From: Aptenodytes patagonicus
Taxonomy: Eukaryota; Chordata; Aves; Sphenisciformes; Spheniscidae
Direction: 5' to 3'
Length of the DNA: 64,000 nt
Assembly: GCF_965638725.1 (NCBI RefSeq)
Contig: NC_134981.1
Span: 43,986,849 to 44,050,848 of the forward strand
Positions within the stretch are counted from its first letter, which is position 1. Each line of letters starts with the position of its first letter. The translations under genes were made by a program, and so were the position numbers. The notes beneath the pieces are model-generated. The model was given only the letters and a program-made list of their open reading frames with translations. It did no database searches and was not told the DNA's origin. Shown here one piece after another: positions 47,579 through 58,622 of this stretch.

Positions 47579-50382
47579 CTAAACCATGTCCCTAAGCGCC
47601 TCATCTACATGTCTTTTAAATACCTCTAGGGATGGGGACTCAACCACTTCCCTGGGCAGCCTCTTCCAATGTTTCACCACTCTTTCAGTAAAGAAATTTT
47701 TCCTTACATCCAATCTAAACCTCCCCTGGTGCAACTTGAGGCCATTTCCTCTCGTCCTATCGCTAGTTACTTGGGAGAAGAGACCGACACCCACCTCGCT
47801 ACAACCTCCTTTCAGGTAGTTGTAGAGCGTGATAAGGTCTCCGCTCAGCCTCCTTTTCTCCAGGCTAAACAACCCCAGTTCCCTCAGCCGCTCCTCATAA
47901 GACTTGTTCTCCAGACCCTTCACCAGCTTCGTTGCCCTTCTCTGGACACGCTCCAGCACCTCAACGTCCTTCTTGTAGTGAGGGGCCCAAAACTGAACAC
48001 AGTAGTTGAGGTGCGGCCTCACCAGTGCCGAGTACAGGGGCACGATCACTTCCCTACTCCTGCTGGCCACACTATTTCTGATACAGGCCAGGATGCCATT
48101 GGCCTTCTTGGCCGCCTGGGCACACTGCCGGCTCATGTTCAGCCGGCTGTCAACCAGCACCCCCAGGTCCTTTTCCGACAGGCAGCTTTCCAGCCACTCT
48201 TCCCCAAGCCTGTAGCGCTGCATGGGGTTGTTGTGACCCAAGTGCAGGACCCGGCACTTGGCCTTGTTGAATCTCATACAGTTGGCCTTGGCCCATCGAT
48301 CCAGCCTGTCCAGGTCCCTCTGCAGAGCCTTCCTACCCTCGAGCAGATCAACACTCCCGCCCAACTTGGTGTCACCTGCAAACTTCCTGAGGGTGCACTC
48401 CATCCCCTCATCCAGATCATCGATAAAGATATTGAACAAGACCGGCCCCAAAACTGAGCCCTGGGGAACACCGCTCGTGACCGGCCGCCAACTGGATTGA
48501 ACTCCATTCACCACAACTCTCTGGGCCCGGCCGTCCAGCCAGCCTTTTACCCAGCGCAGAGTACACCTGTCTAAGCCGTGAGCCGCCAGCTTCTCTAGGA
48601 GAATGCTGTGGGAGACGGTGTCAAAGGCCTTCCTGAAGTCCAGGTAGACCACATCACAGCCTTTCCCTCGTCCACTAGGCGGCTCACCTGGTCATAGAAG
48701 GAGATCAGGTTGGTCAAGCAGGACCTGCCTCTCATGAATCCGTGCTGGCTGGGCCTGATCCCCTGTTTGTCCCGCTCATGCCTTGTGAGCACCCTCAAGA
48801 TGAACCGCTCCATAATCTTCCCCGGCACCGAGGTCAGGCTGACAGGCCTGTAGTTCCCTGGATCCTCCTTCCGGCCCTTCTTGTAGATGGGCGTCACATT
48901 GGCAAGCCTCCAGTCGTCCGGGACCTCCCCCGTTAACCAGGACTGCTGATAAATGATGGAGAGTGGCTTGGCGAGCACCTCCGCCAGCTCCCTCAGCACT
49001 CTCGGGTGGATCCCATCTGGCCCCATAGACTTGTGAGCATCCAGGTGGCGTAGCAGGTCGTTAACTGCTTCCTCTTGGATTACGGGGGGTTCATCCTGCT
49101 CGCCGTCCCCGTCTTCCAGCTCGGGGGGCCGAGTACCCTGAGGATAACTGGTCTGCCTGTTAAAGACTGAGGCAAAGAAGGCATTGAGTACCTCAGCCTT
49201 TTCCTCATCCTCAGTGACAATGTTCCCCCCCGCATCCAATAAAGGATGGAGATTCTCCTTGGCTCTCTTCTTGTCATTAATATATTTGTAAAAACTTTTT
49301 TTGTTGTCTTTAACGACAGCGGCCAGATTGCGTTCTAGCTGGGCTTTTGCCTTTCTCATTTCCTCTCTGCACGACCTAACGAGATCCCTGTAGTCTTCTT
49401 GAGTCGCCTGCCCCTTCTTCCACAAGTGGTAAACTCTCCTTTTTTTCCTGAGTCCCAGCAAGAGCTCCCCGTTCAGACAGGCCGGTCGTCTTCCTCGCCC
49501 GTTCTTCTTACGGCGTATGGGGCCAGCCTGCTCCTGTGCCTTTAAGACTTCCTTCTTGAAAAACGTCCAGCCTTCCTGGACCCCTTTGCCCTTCAGGACT
49601 GTCTCCCAAGGAACTCTCTCAACCAGCGTCCTGAACAGGCCAAAGTCCGCCCTCCAGAAGTCCATGGTTGCGGTTTTGCTGGCCCCCCTCCTTACTTCAC
49701 CAAGAATCGAGAATTCTACCATTTCATGGTCGCTAAGCCCAAGACGGCCTCCGACCACCACATCCCCCACCAGTCCTTCTCTGTTAGTAAACAGCAGGTC
49801 AAGTGAGGCACCTCCCCTGGTAGGCTCACTTACCAGCTGTGTCAGGAAGTTGTCTTCCACACACTCCAGGAACCTCCTAGACTGTTTCCTCTCTGCCATG
49901 TTGCATTTCCAGCAGACGTCCGGGAAGTTGAAGTCCCCCACGAGAACAAGGGCTAGCGATTGAGAGACTTGTGCCAGCCGCTTGTAGAATGCTTCATCCG
50001 CCCCTTCATCCTGGTTGGGTGGCCTATAACAGACTCCCAGCAGGATATCTGCCTCGTTGGCCTTCCCCCTCATCCTTACCCATAGACACTCAACTGTACC
50101 ATCATCACAATCGTTGAGCTCTATACAATTGAAACACTCCCCAACATACAGAGCCACCCCACCGCCTCTCCTTCCTCGCCTGTCCCTTCTGAAGAGTTTA
50201 TAGCCATCCATTGCAGCACTCCAATCGTGAGAGTCACCCCACCATGTTTCTGTGATGGCGACTAAGTCATAGCTATCCCGCTGCACAATGGCTTCCAGCT
50301 CCTCCTGTTTGCCGCCCATGCTGCGTGCATTGGTGTAGATGCACTTGAGCTGGGCTATCGATTTCACCCCCGGCATTGGCAC
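47579..50382 (-). pseudogene. CR1 ORF2, one shift and an altered catalytic motif
   Basis: ORF2 spans about 934 codons in two open parts, 50382-48595 and 48652-47579, with one frame change near 48650. The endonuclease has IYTNARSMGGKQEELE, ITETWWGDSHDW, FRRDRRGRRGGGVALY, GVCYRPPN and LVGDFNFPDVCW. The linker and reverse transcriptase follow with [46 protein letters not shown] and [18 protein letters not shown]. The catalytic segment reads [10 protein letters not shown], so one of the two Asp of FADD is replaced by Gly (codon at 48374-48376). That change alone should abolish polymerisation. Confidence 0.92.
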
Positions 50383-50438
50383 GCCACCCCTAGGCTCATC
50401 TCTAGTGAGCCTGGTTTTATCCCCTTCCCCCTTCGAAC

Positions 50439-51478
50439 CTAGTTTAAAGCCCTCTCAATGAGCCCTGCCAATTCATGAGCCATGATCCTTTTCCCCCTGT
50501 GAGACAGCTGAACTCCATCTGTCGCCAGCAGGCCTGGTTCCGTGTAAACCTCCCCGTGATCAAAAAAGCCAAAATTCCGCCGACGGCACCAGCCCCTGAG
50601 CCACGTGTTGATCAGGTGTGTTTTCCTGTTCCTTTCAGTATTCTTCCCTGCCACCGTAGGGATTGAGGAAAACACTACCTGTGCTCCTGATCCTTCCACC
50701 AATTGCCCCAGTGCCCTGAAGTCCCTTTTGATCGCTTCAGGACTTCTCTCTGCAACCTCATCACTGCCAGCCTGTATAACCAACAGCGGGTAGTAATCAG
50801 AAGGCTGTACCAGACCAGGGAGTTTCCTAGTAATGTCTCTGACCCGGGCCCCAGGGAGGCAGCAGACTTCCCTGTGGGATGGGTCCGGTCGGCATATAGG
50901 GCCCTCTGTTCCCCTCAGAAGGGAATCGCCTATGACAATTACCCTCCTTTTTTTCTTAGCAGCGGCAGTCATAATGCGTGGGGCTGACTGCCTCACCCTA
51001 GGCAACCCCCTGGATGGACCTTCATCTACATCCTCATTTGCCTGGCCCTCAAGTTCCAGGGCCCCATATCTGTTCTGTAAGGGCAACTGGGAAGGTGAGG
51101 GAGGCCGGGCGGGGGTTCGCCTGGCACCCCGAGCAGGGACCCGTTTCCATTCCCCCCCCGTCGCTTGGGTCCCCTCCTTCTGCCTGGTGGCAAGAGGTCA
51201 GGGGATCCTCTGCTTCTCGTGGAGCCTCCATCTGCTGCCTTTGCCTCAGGGATGTGGCTCCACCAATCTATCTCCCTCTCACACTCCCTGATACTCCTTA
51301 ACCTTTCCACTTCCTCTTTCAGCTCTGCCACCAGGCTGAGCAGATCATCCACCTGGTCACACTGCACACAGGTGGTGTCTCTGCTGCCCTCCAGTACAAG
51401 TGACAGGCTCAGGCACTCCCTGCAGCCAGAGACCTGGACAGCTGTATGCTTGTGTGAGGCCTCCGTCTGGGTCGCCAC
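50439..51478 (-). pseudogene. CR1 ORF1 with one frame change
   Basis: The N-terminal part (51478-51026) has Cys pairs (CREC, CVQC), a leucine-rich coiled coil (LLSLVAELKEEVERLRS) and a basic Gly/Arg-rich stretch. The C-terminal part (51086-50439) is an SGNH esterase: VIVIGDSLLRGTEG (Ser), VIQAGSDEVAER (block III, usual Asn replaced), and the catalytic Asp/His region DGVQLSHRGKRIMAHEL. The two parts overlap, and a single frame change near 51070-51085 separates them. The frame ends about 57 bases before ORF2 starts. Confidence 0.9.
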
Positions 51479-51953
51479 ATTCCTTCTGGCGATGGCTTTT
51501 GGCCGAGTGGAAACCGTAGCTGGGTCCTCTTCTGGGAGGGTGATGACTACTAGTTGAGTTGGCTGAGTTGGCCTCTAGAGCCAGGAGGGGGACTGCGCCC
51601 TTCCCGTTCACCTTCCCTGCACGCCCTGCCTGTGTGAACTGCCGCGCCACACCACGCCCTTCTGATGCGCCATGTCTTGTCTGCCTGCCCTGTTCGCCGT
51701 GCTCCGGGTCACTCGTGCTCCCTGGGGGCTGCTCTTGTATGTGAGGGGGTTTGGCCGCCATCCCTCCTGTCCCCACCCACGCTGAGTCAGAGCTGCCGCT
51801 CGTCAGGAGCTCCCTCCTCCGGCTTGGGGAGGGGCGGGGCTGGGGCACCCTCTCTCTCCCTGTGCTTTTGGTTTTTGCCGCGGTTTTGCCGCTTTAGGAA
51901 GGGTCCCCAGGCACGATCCTCTGCTCCGGAGCCCTTCGCCTCGGTGGCTTCAT

Positions 51954-52903
51954 GGTCCTATGGACTTGTGCACTTTCAGGTTCCCCTCCCTGCACTCTCG
52001 AGCCATATCCCTATAATCTCCCCAGGATGTGTATCCCTCCCTCCACTGCCTATGCATTTTGGTTTTGTGTTTTAGTTTGGCTAAGAGGTCTTGACTTAGC
52101 CAAGCTGGCCTCCTGCCTCCCCTGCCCGACTTCTTGCACATAGGGTTTGAGACCTCTTGCACCCTAAGAAAAATGTCTTTAAATATCTCCCAGCTCTCAT
52201 TTGCTCCTTTATCTCTGAGGGCAGTTTCCCAAGGGATCCCACGCACTAGCACCCTAAACAGCCGAAAGTTTGCCCTTCTGAGGTTTAGGGTCCCGACTCT
52301 CAATTTTTACCTGTCCTGTACTCCTCAAGATTGAGAATTCTACTAGGGCATGATTGCTGCAGCCCAGGCTACCTCCAATCTTGACCTCTCTGATAAGTTC
52401 TCCAGTAGTTTCCTGGACTGCTTGCAGTTCGCTGTGCTGCTTTTCCAACAGATGTCTGGGTGGTTGAAGTTCCCTATTAGGATCAGGGCCTGCGAGTGTG
52501 ATGCTTCCTGCAGTTGAAGAAAGAACTCTTCATCAACCTCCTCCCCTTGATCGGGTGGCCTGTAGCAGACACCAACCACGAGGTTTCCTTTGTTAGCTTG
52601 GTCTCTAATTTTCACCCATAAGCTCTCAACCTGCACATTGCTGTTCTTCAAAGATACCTCTGTGCAATCAATCCCATTTTTGGCATAGAGGGCAACTCCC
52701 CCACATCTCCTTCCTTGCCTGTCCCTTCTGAATAGTTTATAGCCGTCAATCACAGCACTCCAATCGTGTGATTCATCCCACCAAGTTTCAGTGATAGAAA
52801 ACAGGTCATAGTTTTCCATCTGGACAGTGGCTACCAGCTCCTCCTGTTTGTTTCCCATGCTGTGTGCATTGGTATAGAGGCACCTCAGCTGAGGTGAGGC
52901 CAC
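51954..52903 (-). pseudogene. CR1 ORF2 endonuclease and linker piece
   Basis: It carries RCLYTNAHSMGNKQEELV, ITETWWDESHDW, FRRDRQGRRCGGVALY, GVCYRPPDQGEE and LIGNFNHPDICW, where the usual GDF motif reads GNF. A loss near 52380-52400 joins it to the linker (52303-51950) that ends at HKSIGP, where the full-length CR1 inserted. It belongs to the twice-split CR1. Confidence 0.88.
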
Positions 52904-52916
52904 ATCACCTTTTTAG

Positions 52917-52921
52917 AGGAG
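52917..52921 (+). repeat. ERVL target duplication, left copy (AGGAG)
   Basis: AGGAG here matches 60419-60423. The split CR1 reads correctly across the empty site when one copy is kept. Confidence 0.9.
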
Positions 52922-53456
52922 TGTCCTGCTTTCGGCAGGGATAGAGTTAATTTCCTTCCTAGTAGCTGGTACAGTGCTGTGTTTTAGATTTAGGATGAGA
53001 ACAAAGTTGATAATGCACTGATGTTTTAGTTGTTGCTAGGTAATGCTTACACCAGCCAAGGACTTCTTAGTTTTCCGTGCTCTACCGACTGAGAAGGCTG
53101 GAGGTGCACAAGAAGCTGGGAGGGGGCACAGCCAAACTGGCCAAAGAAACATTCCATACCATGTGACGTCATGCTCAGTACATACACTGGGGAAAGCTGG
53201 CCGGGGGGGCCGCTGCTCGGGGACTGGCTGGGCATCGGTCGGCGGGTGGTGAGCAATAGTACTGTGCATCACTTGCTTTGTGTATTATTATTATTATTAT
53301 CATCATTTTATTTCAATTATTAAACTGTTTTTTACCTCAACCCACGAGTTTTTCTAACTTGTGCTCTTCCAATTCTCTCCCCCATCCCACCGGGTGGGGG
53401 GGAGTGAGCGAGCGGCTGCGTGGTGCTCAGTTGCCGACTGAGATTAAACCACGACA
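52922..53456 (+). repeat. ERVL LTR, left outer copy
   Basis: It starts TGTCCTGCTTTCGGC and ends AAACCACGACA. It has a CRE-like TGACGTCA near 53164, a poly(A) signal ATTAAA near 53320 preceded by an ATT repeat, and a direct junction of its exact CA end with integrase coding sequence at 53457. No primer site follows, unlike a normal 5' LTR. Confidence 0.93.
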
Positions 53457-53650
53457 CCCCTATCATGCACCAGCCTCTGGGAAAATTGAACGATACAATG
53501 GACTGTTAAAGACTACACTGAGAGCAATGGGTGGTGGGACGTTCAAACATTGGGATACACATTTAGCAAAGGCCACCTGGTTAGTCAACACGAGGGGATC
53601 TGCCAATCGAGCTGGCCCTGCCCAGTCAGAAGTTTTACGTACTGTGAAGG
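53457..53650 (+). pseudogene. pol: ERVL integrase fragment, plus strand
   Basis: About 64 codons of integrase core end and linker: YHAPASGKIERYNGLLK (contains the catalytic Glu), KATWLVNTRG and AQSEVLRTV. It follows directly on the LTR end and breaks off at 53650. The next residues of integrase continue at 59191. A 19-bp inverted match (53457-53475 with 53649-53667, one mismatch) brackets it. Confidence 0.9.
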
Positions 53651-56405
53651 CTGGTGCATGACAGGGGATGTGATACACCCACTCAATGCCGTGCTCTTTG
53701 GCCCAGGTGTCTATGAGGTTGTTTCGGAAATGAGTCCCGTTGTCTGACTCGATTCTTTCTGGGGTGCCATGTCGCCATAGGACTTGCTTTTCAAGGCCCA
53801 GGATAGTGTTCCGGGCGGTGGCATGGGGCACGGGATATGTTTCCAGCCATCCGGTGGTTGCCTCCACCATTGTAAGCATGTGGCGCTTGCCTTGGCGGGT
53901 TTGTGGGAGTGTGATATAATCGATCTGCCAGGCCTCCCCATATTTATATTTCAGCCATCGTCCTCCATACCTGAGAGGCTTTAACCGCTTGGCTTGCTTG
54001 ATGGCAGCGCATGTTTCGCATTCATGGATAACCTGTGCAATAGTGTCCATGGTCAAGTCCACCCCTCGATCACGAGCCCATCTGTATGTTGCATCTCTTC
54101 CTTGGTGACCTGAGGTGTCATGGGCCCACCGAGCTAGAAATAATTCACCCTTATGTTGCCAGTCCAGATCTACCTGAGCCACTTCAATCTTAGCAGCCTG
54201 ATCCACCTGCTGGTTGTTTTGATGTTCTTCAGTGGCCCGACTCTTGGGTACGTGAGCATCTACGTGACGGACTTTTACAACCAGGTTCTCCACCCGGGCA
54301 GCAATATCTTGCCACAATGCGGCAGCCCAGATGGGTTTGCCTCTGCGCTGCCAGTTGCTCTGCTTCCATTGCTGCAACCACCCCCACAGGGCATTTGCCA
54401 CCATCCAGGAGTCAGTATAGAGATAGAGCACTGGCCACTTTTCTCGGTCAGCAATGTCTAAAGCCAGCTGGATGGCCTTGACTTCTGCAAATTGGCTCGA
54501 TTCACCTTCTCCTTCAGCAGTTTCTGCCACTTGTCACATAGGACTCCATACAGCAGCTTTCCACCTCTGATGCTTTCCCACAAGACGACAGGACCCATCA
54601 GAGAACAGGGCATATTGCTTCTCATTTTCTGGTAGTTCATTATACACTGGGGCCTCTTCAGCACGTGTTACCTCCTCCTCTGGCGATATTCCAAAATCTT
54701 TGCCCTCTGGCCAATCCATGATCACTTCCAGGATTCCTGGGCGACTGGGGTTTCCTATTCGAGCCCGTTGTGTGATCAGTGCGACCCACTTACTCCACGT
54801 AGCATCAGTTGCATGATGTGTACAGGGGACCCTCCCTCTGAACATCCAGCCTAGCACCGGCAGTCGGGGTGCCAGGAGGAGCTGTGCTTCAGTGCCGATC
54901 ACTTCTGAAGCAGCTCGAACCCCTTCATATGCTGCCAATATCTCTTTTTCAGTTGGAGTATAGCGGGCCTCGGATCCTCTGTATCCCCGACTCCAAAACC
55001 CTAGGGGTCGACCTCGAGTCTCCCCTGGTGCTTTCTGCCAGAGGCTCCAGGTAGGGCCATTCTCCCCGGCTGCGGTGTAGAGCACATTTTTTACATCTTG
55101 CCCTGCCCGGACTGGCCCCAGGGCTACTGCGTGAACTATCTCCTCTTTAATTTGTTCAAAAGCTTGTCGTTGCTCAGGGCCCCATTTGAAATCGTTCTTC
55201 TTCCGGGTCACTTGATAGAGAGGGTTTACAATCAGACTGTAATTTGGAATATGCATTCTCCAAAAACCCACGACGCCTAAGAAAGCTTGTGTTTCCTTTT
55301 TGCTAGTTGGTGGAGACATGGCTGTTATTTTGTTGATCACATCCATTGGGATCTGACGACGTCCATCTTGCCATTTTATTCCTAAAAACTGGATCTCCTG
55401 TGCAGGTCCCTTGACCTTACTTTGTTTTATGGCAAAACCGGCCTTCAGCAGGATTTGGACTATTTCCTTCCCTTTCTCAAAAACTTCTCCTGCTGTGTTG
55501 CCCCACACGATGATGTCATCAATGTATTGCAGGTGTCCTGGAGCTCCATCCAGCTCCAGTGCAGTCTGGATCAGTCCATGGCAAATGGTGGGGCTGTGTT
55601 TCCACCACTGGGGCAGTCGGTTCCAGGTGTACTGAACGCCCCTCCAAGTGAAAGCAATCTGTGGCCTGCACTCCGCTGCCAAAGGGATTGAGAAAAACGC
55701 ATTAGCAATATCAACTGTGGCATACCACTTGGCTGCCTTTGACTCCAGTTCGTATTGAAGTTCTAGCATGTCTGGCACAGCAGCACTCAGCGGTGGCGTG
55801 ACTTCATTTAGGCCACGATAGTCTACTGTCAGTCTCCACTCTCCATTAGACTTCTACACTGGCCATATGGGACTGTTAAAGGGTGAGCGAGTCTTGCTGA
55901 TCACTCCTTGGCTCTCCAGTCGACCAATCAGCTCATGAATGGGAATCAAGGAGTCTCGGTTGGTGCGATATTGCCGCCGGTGCACCGTGGTGGTAGCGAT
56001 TGGCACCTGTTGGTCTTCGACCTTCAGCAACCCCACAACAGAAGGGTCCTCCGAGAGACCAGGCAAGGTGGACAGCTGTTTAATTTCCTCCATCTCCAAG
56101 GCAGCTATACCAAAAGCCCACCGGTACCCTTTTGGGTCCTTGAAATACCCTCTCCTGAGGTAGTCTATGCCAAGGATGCACGGAGCCTCTGGGCCAGTCA
56201 CAATGGGGTGCTTCTGCCACCCATTCCCAGTTATACTCACTTCGGCTTCCAATACAGTTAGCTGTTGGGATCCCCCCGTCACCCCAGAAATACAGATGGG
56301 TTCTGCCCCTATATAGCTTGATGGCATTAGGGTACACTGTGCACCGGTGTCCACTAGAGCCTTATACTCCTGTGGGTCTGATGTGCCAGGCCACTGAATC
56401 CACAC
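53649..56405 (-). pseudogene. pol: ERVL protease-reverse transcriptase-RNase H-integrase
   Basis: One reading frame is interrupted by a TAG at 55854-55856 and a TGA near 54531-54533. Protease: YKALVDTGAQCTLMP. Reverse transcriptase: TVDIANAFFSIPL, LPQWWKHSPTIC and the catalytic LQYIDDIIVWG. RNase H: ALFSDGSC and LYTDSWMVANALW. Integrase: zinc-binding HDTSGHQGRD with CETC, then WQIDYITLP and IESDNGTHF (the first two catalytic Asp). The gene stops at the IPCHAPA segment, just before the catalytic Glu region, because of the rearrangement. The YIDD motif and overall pattern fit the ERVL class. An extension of the same frame upstream (56687-56460) ends at TAG. Confidence 0.9.
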
Positions 56406-56459
56406 AGTCCAGGAAACCCGGTTATCCCTTTCCTCCCCCTGGCTGGAGGCAGGGCCCCT

Positions 56460-56687
56460 CTAATCCTCATCACAGTACTCATTTCTCATTTCTTGTACGT
56501 ACGGGTCAGAAGTCTCTTCATTAAGATCAGGAGTAAGATCATCCCTTCTACTCTGTCTGGGGAACTGCCCGCTGGAAACTGGAGCAGCAATTTTCCTGGA
56601 AGAACCTCTTTCTGTGATTGTTTTCCCTTGCAATTCACGTACCCGTGCCCCTAGGGCTGAGGTAGGTTTCCCATCCCACTTCCTCAT
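56460..56687 (-). pseudogene. ERVL gag-pro linker frame
   Basis: 75 codons lie in the pro-pol frame, overlapping the end of gag by a few bases and ending in TAG at 56460-56462, 54 bases before the protease part. It is basic and then acidic, without a zinc knuckle. It is probably the region between capsid and protease. Function is not clear. Confidence 0.55.
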
Positions 56688-57658
56688 GTCCTCTCCGTGG
56701 TCACGCAGGTAAAACCATAGGGTGCCCCATGGTGTGTACCCTTTATATTCTCTCTCTTGACCAAAGAACGTTTACTTCTAATAGCCGAGATACTGGTCCA
56801 TACAGGTGAGGAGTAGGACCTATCCTCTCTGAGTCGCTGGATCTCCCGGGACAGTTTTTCAGACAGTTTCTCCACAGCCGAGACGAGGGAGGAAGAAAGA
56901 CTTTCCTCATATTGCCCGAGTTGACTAGCCAATTCATCCACTGTTTGTTCCTCTCCATCTTTCCAGGTCATCACTGCCAATGAATTGGCGTATGACGATG
57001 GTGAGCTCCTTAGAAACTTCTGCCACATGGGTCGTGTGCACTTGACTTCGTCTGGATCTTTGGATAGTTGTTCATTGCTCAGGTCACCATAAATCACCTC
57101 CAGCACAGCTAATTCTCTCAGAAACTGGATACCCTTCTCCATGGTGGCCCATTTGCTTGGGCGACATATGACATCTTCCTTAAAGGGATACCTTTCCTTC
57201 ACGCTTGACAAGAGTCGCCTCCAAAGGCTGAGGATTCGTGTCACTTTTCCAATTGCTTTGTCAATGCCCCCTTCCCTAGAAAGGGATCCTAGCTGCTTGG
57301 CTTCCCTACCCTCTAATTCCAGGCTACTGGCCCCATTATCCCAGCATCGGAGCAGCCAGGTGACAATATGCTCACCTGGACGACGGCTGAAATCTTTTCG
57401 TATATCTCGCAGCTCACTCAGGGATAGAGATCGGGTGGTCACTGCCTCGTTTATGAGTTCTTCCTCTTCCTCCTCCCCGATCAGCGGCCGGCTCTCCTCC
57501 TCCTGTTCTCGTGATGGCCCTTCTCTAGGGTCATCTGTCTCGTACAGTTCTTCCTCCAGCCCCCTTTTAGAAGAAGCTTCTTCCTCCCTTACTAAACGAG
57601 CCGACTTCCGCTTCCAAAATTTCTTCTTGTGTACAGGGGCGACTGATATCGGCACAGG
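56684..57658 (-). pseudogene. gag: ERVL gag, capsid-like part
   Basis: About 324 codons in the same frame as the membrane-domain part upstream, after a TAG at 57659-57661. It starts with a basic stretch (HKKKFWKRKSARLV) and an acidic one (GEEEEEELINEAV), then the segment typical of ERVL capsids, ELRDIRKDFSRRPGEHIVTW followed by LLRCWDNGASSLELEG. A coiled-coil-like region (VSAVEKLSEKLSREIQRL) follows. I see no zinc knuckle. ERVL gags usually lack strong similarity to orthoretroviral matrix, and assignment rests on the capsid segment. Confidence 0.8.
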
Positions 57659-58558
57659 CTAGTTCTTTGGTTCAGCCACAGGGCGTGTTGCCCGGGTCTG
57701 AGTGGCTGCAGTGCATGTCGCTGGGGTCTGAGTGGCTGCAGTGCATGTCGCTGGGGTCGGAGTGGCCGCAGGGCGCGTTGCCCGGGTCTGAGTGGCCGCC
57801 GTGCGTGTCGTTTTACTGTCAGAGCCAGAGACCTTCTCTTCCCTTTGAGGGCACTGAATAGTGTTGAACAGGGCTCGGTAGGCATGGGCCAGGCCCCAGC
57901 ACGTTGCAATGATCTGCATCTCTCTGGAGTTGCCAGGGTGACAGCATACTTTGTCCAAATATTCTACTAACTTTTCAGGATTCTGCACTTGCTCAGGGGT
58001 GAAGTTCCAAAACACTGGGGGTGCCCATTGGCCTAGGTACTTGCCCATCTTGTCCCACACACCCTGCCACTCATAATTATTCAGCCTTGGGGCAGATCTC
58101 TGGATGATATTCTGAAATTGCTTGCCAACTTTAGACAACACCGAAACAATATTCCCAAGAAGTATTAATAGAAGTATCTTAACTGCCCAAGGATGTTCAA
58201 AATACTGAAAAGTTACTGTAATGAAGGAGGAAACATCATAGAAGAAGGTAGTGACACTGCCATTCTGTATTTCCTCTGTAAAAAAACTCTCAGAAAAGTT
58301 ACTGCAATTGCTAGTTGTCTCCACGAAATGGCCTCCGTGGTACAGTAACGGCTTCATTGCGAAGTTTACATACCACACTAACGTCAAGGTCAATGTTCTA
58401 AAAACAAACCTCACAAGCGAGACATTACTATTCACTGCAGACCACAGCAAACTGTAAAACCCAACACCAATCTTTAACATGTACAGCAGGAAAAAGAGCG
58501 CGATGCAGATTATACAAATCAATATCGAGAACAGAGAAACCAACATTGTGACCCACAA
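57659..58558 (-). pseudogene. ERVL gag-position frame with membrane domain
   Basis: 299 codons begin 65 bases after the primer site, in frame with the capsid part and separated from it by a single TAG. Three hydrophobic segments (about residues 4-28, 51-68 and 124-142) are predicted membrane spans. N-X-S motifs occur at 45, 84, 87 and 99, the last three in the loop between spans 2 and 3. Then comes a Trp-rich globular part (NNYEWQGVWDKMGKYLGQW; residues about 165-240) and a Thr/Ala-rich 10-residue repeat. Such an N-terminal domain is not usual for Gag, which normally binds membrane from the cytosolic side. It could be the matrix part of Gag or a separate membrane protein. I do not recognise a family. 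Confidence 0.65.
57673..57811 (-). repeat. 30-bp tandem repeat, about 4.5 copies, in gag frame
   Basis: Units of exactly 30 bp begin at 57681, 57711, 57741 and 57771 (for example GTGCATGTCGCTGGGGTC). They keep the frame, encoding a decapeptide rich in Ala, Thr, Gln and Pro such as ATCTAATQTP. Confidence 0.9.
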
Positions 58559-58622
58559 CTACTAACAGATATAAGTTCCTTAATACACTCCGTTTAACCT
58601 GTTATTATCTCAAACCCTTCGG

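Larger units (their letters stand above)
47506..51953 (-). mobile_element. Full-length CR1 LINE, nearly intact
   Basis: A 4.45-kb minus-strand CR1 has its 3' terminus at about 47506 (TCATAGAATCATTAAGG on the plus strand) and a GC-rich 5' UTR ending near 51953. ORF1 and ORF2 are long and each is interrupted by only one frame change I can see. It lies inside an older CR1. GGTC occurs at both edges (47502-47505 and 51954-51957), perhaps a short target duplication, although CR1 often leaves none. Confidence 0.92.

Noticed and set aside
53278..53661. 127-codon plus-strand open frame that could look like a host gene
   Set aside because: It fuses the 3' part of an ERVL LTR with an integrase fragment. 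The first half is untranslated LTR sequence.
57673..57811. Regular 30-bp repeats resembling a CRISPR array
   Set aside because: The units are contiguous without spacers and keep a reading frame in a retroviral gene of a vertebrate genome.
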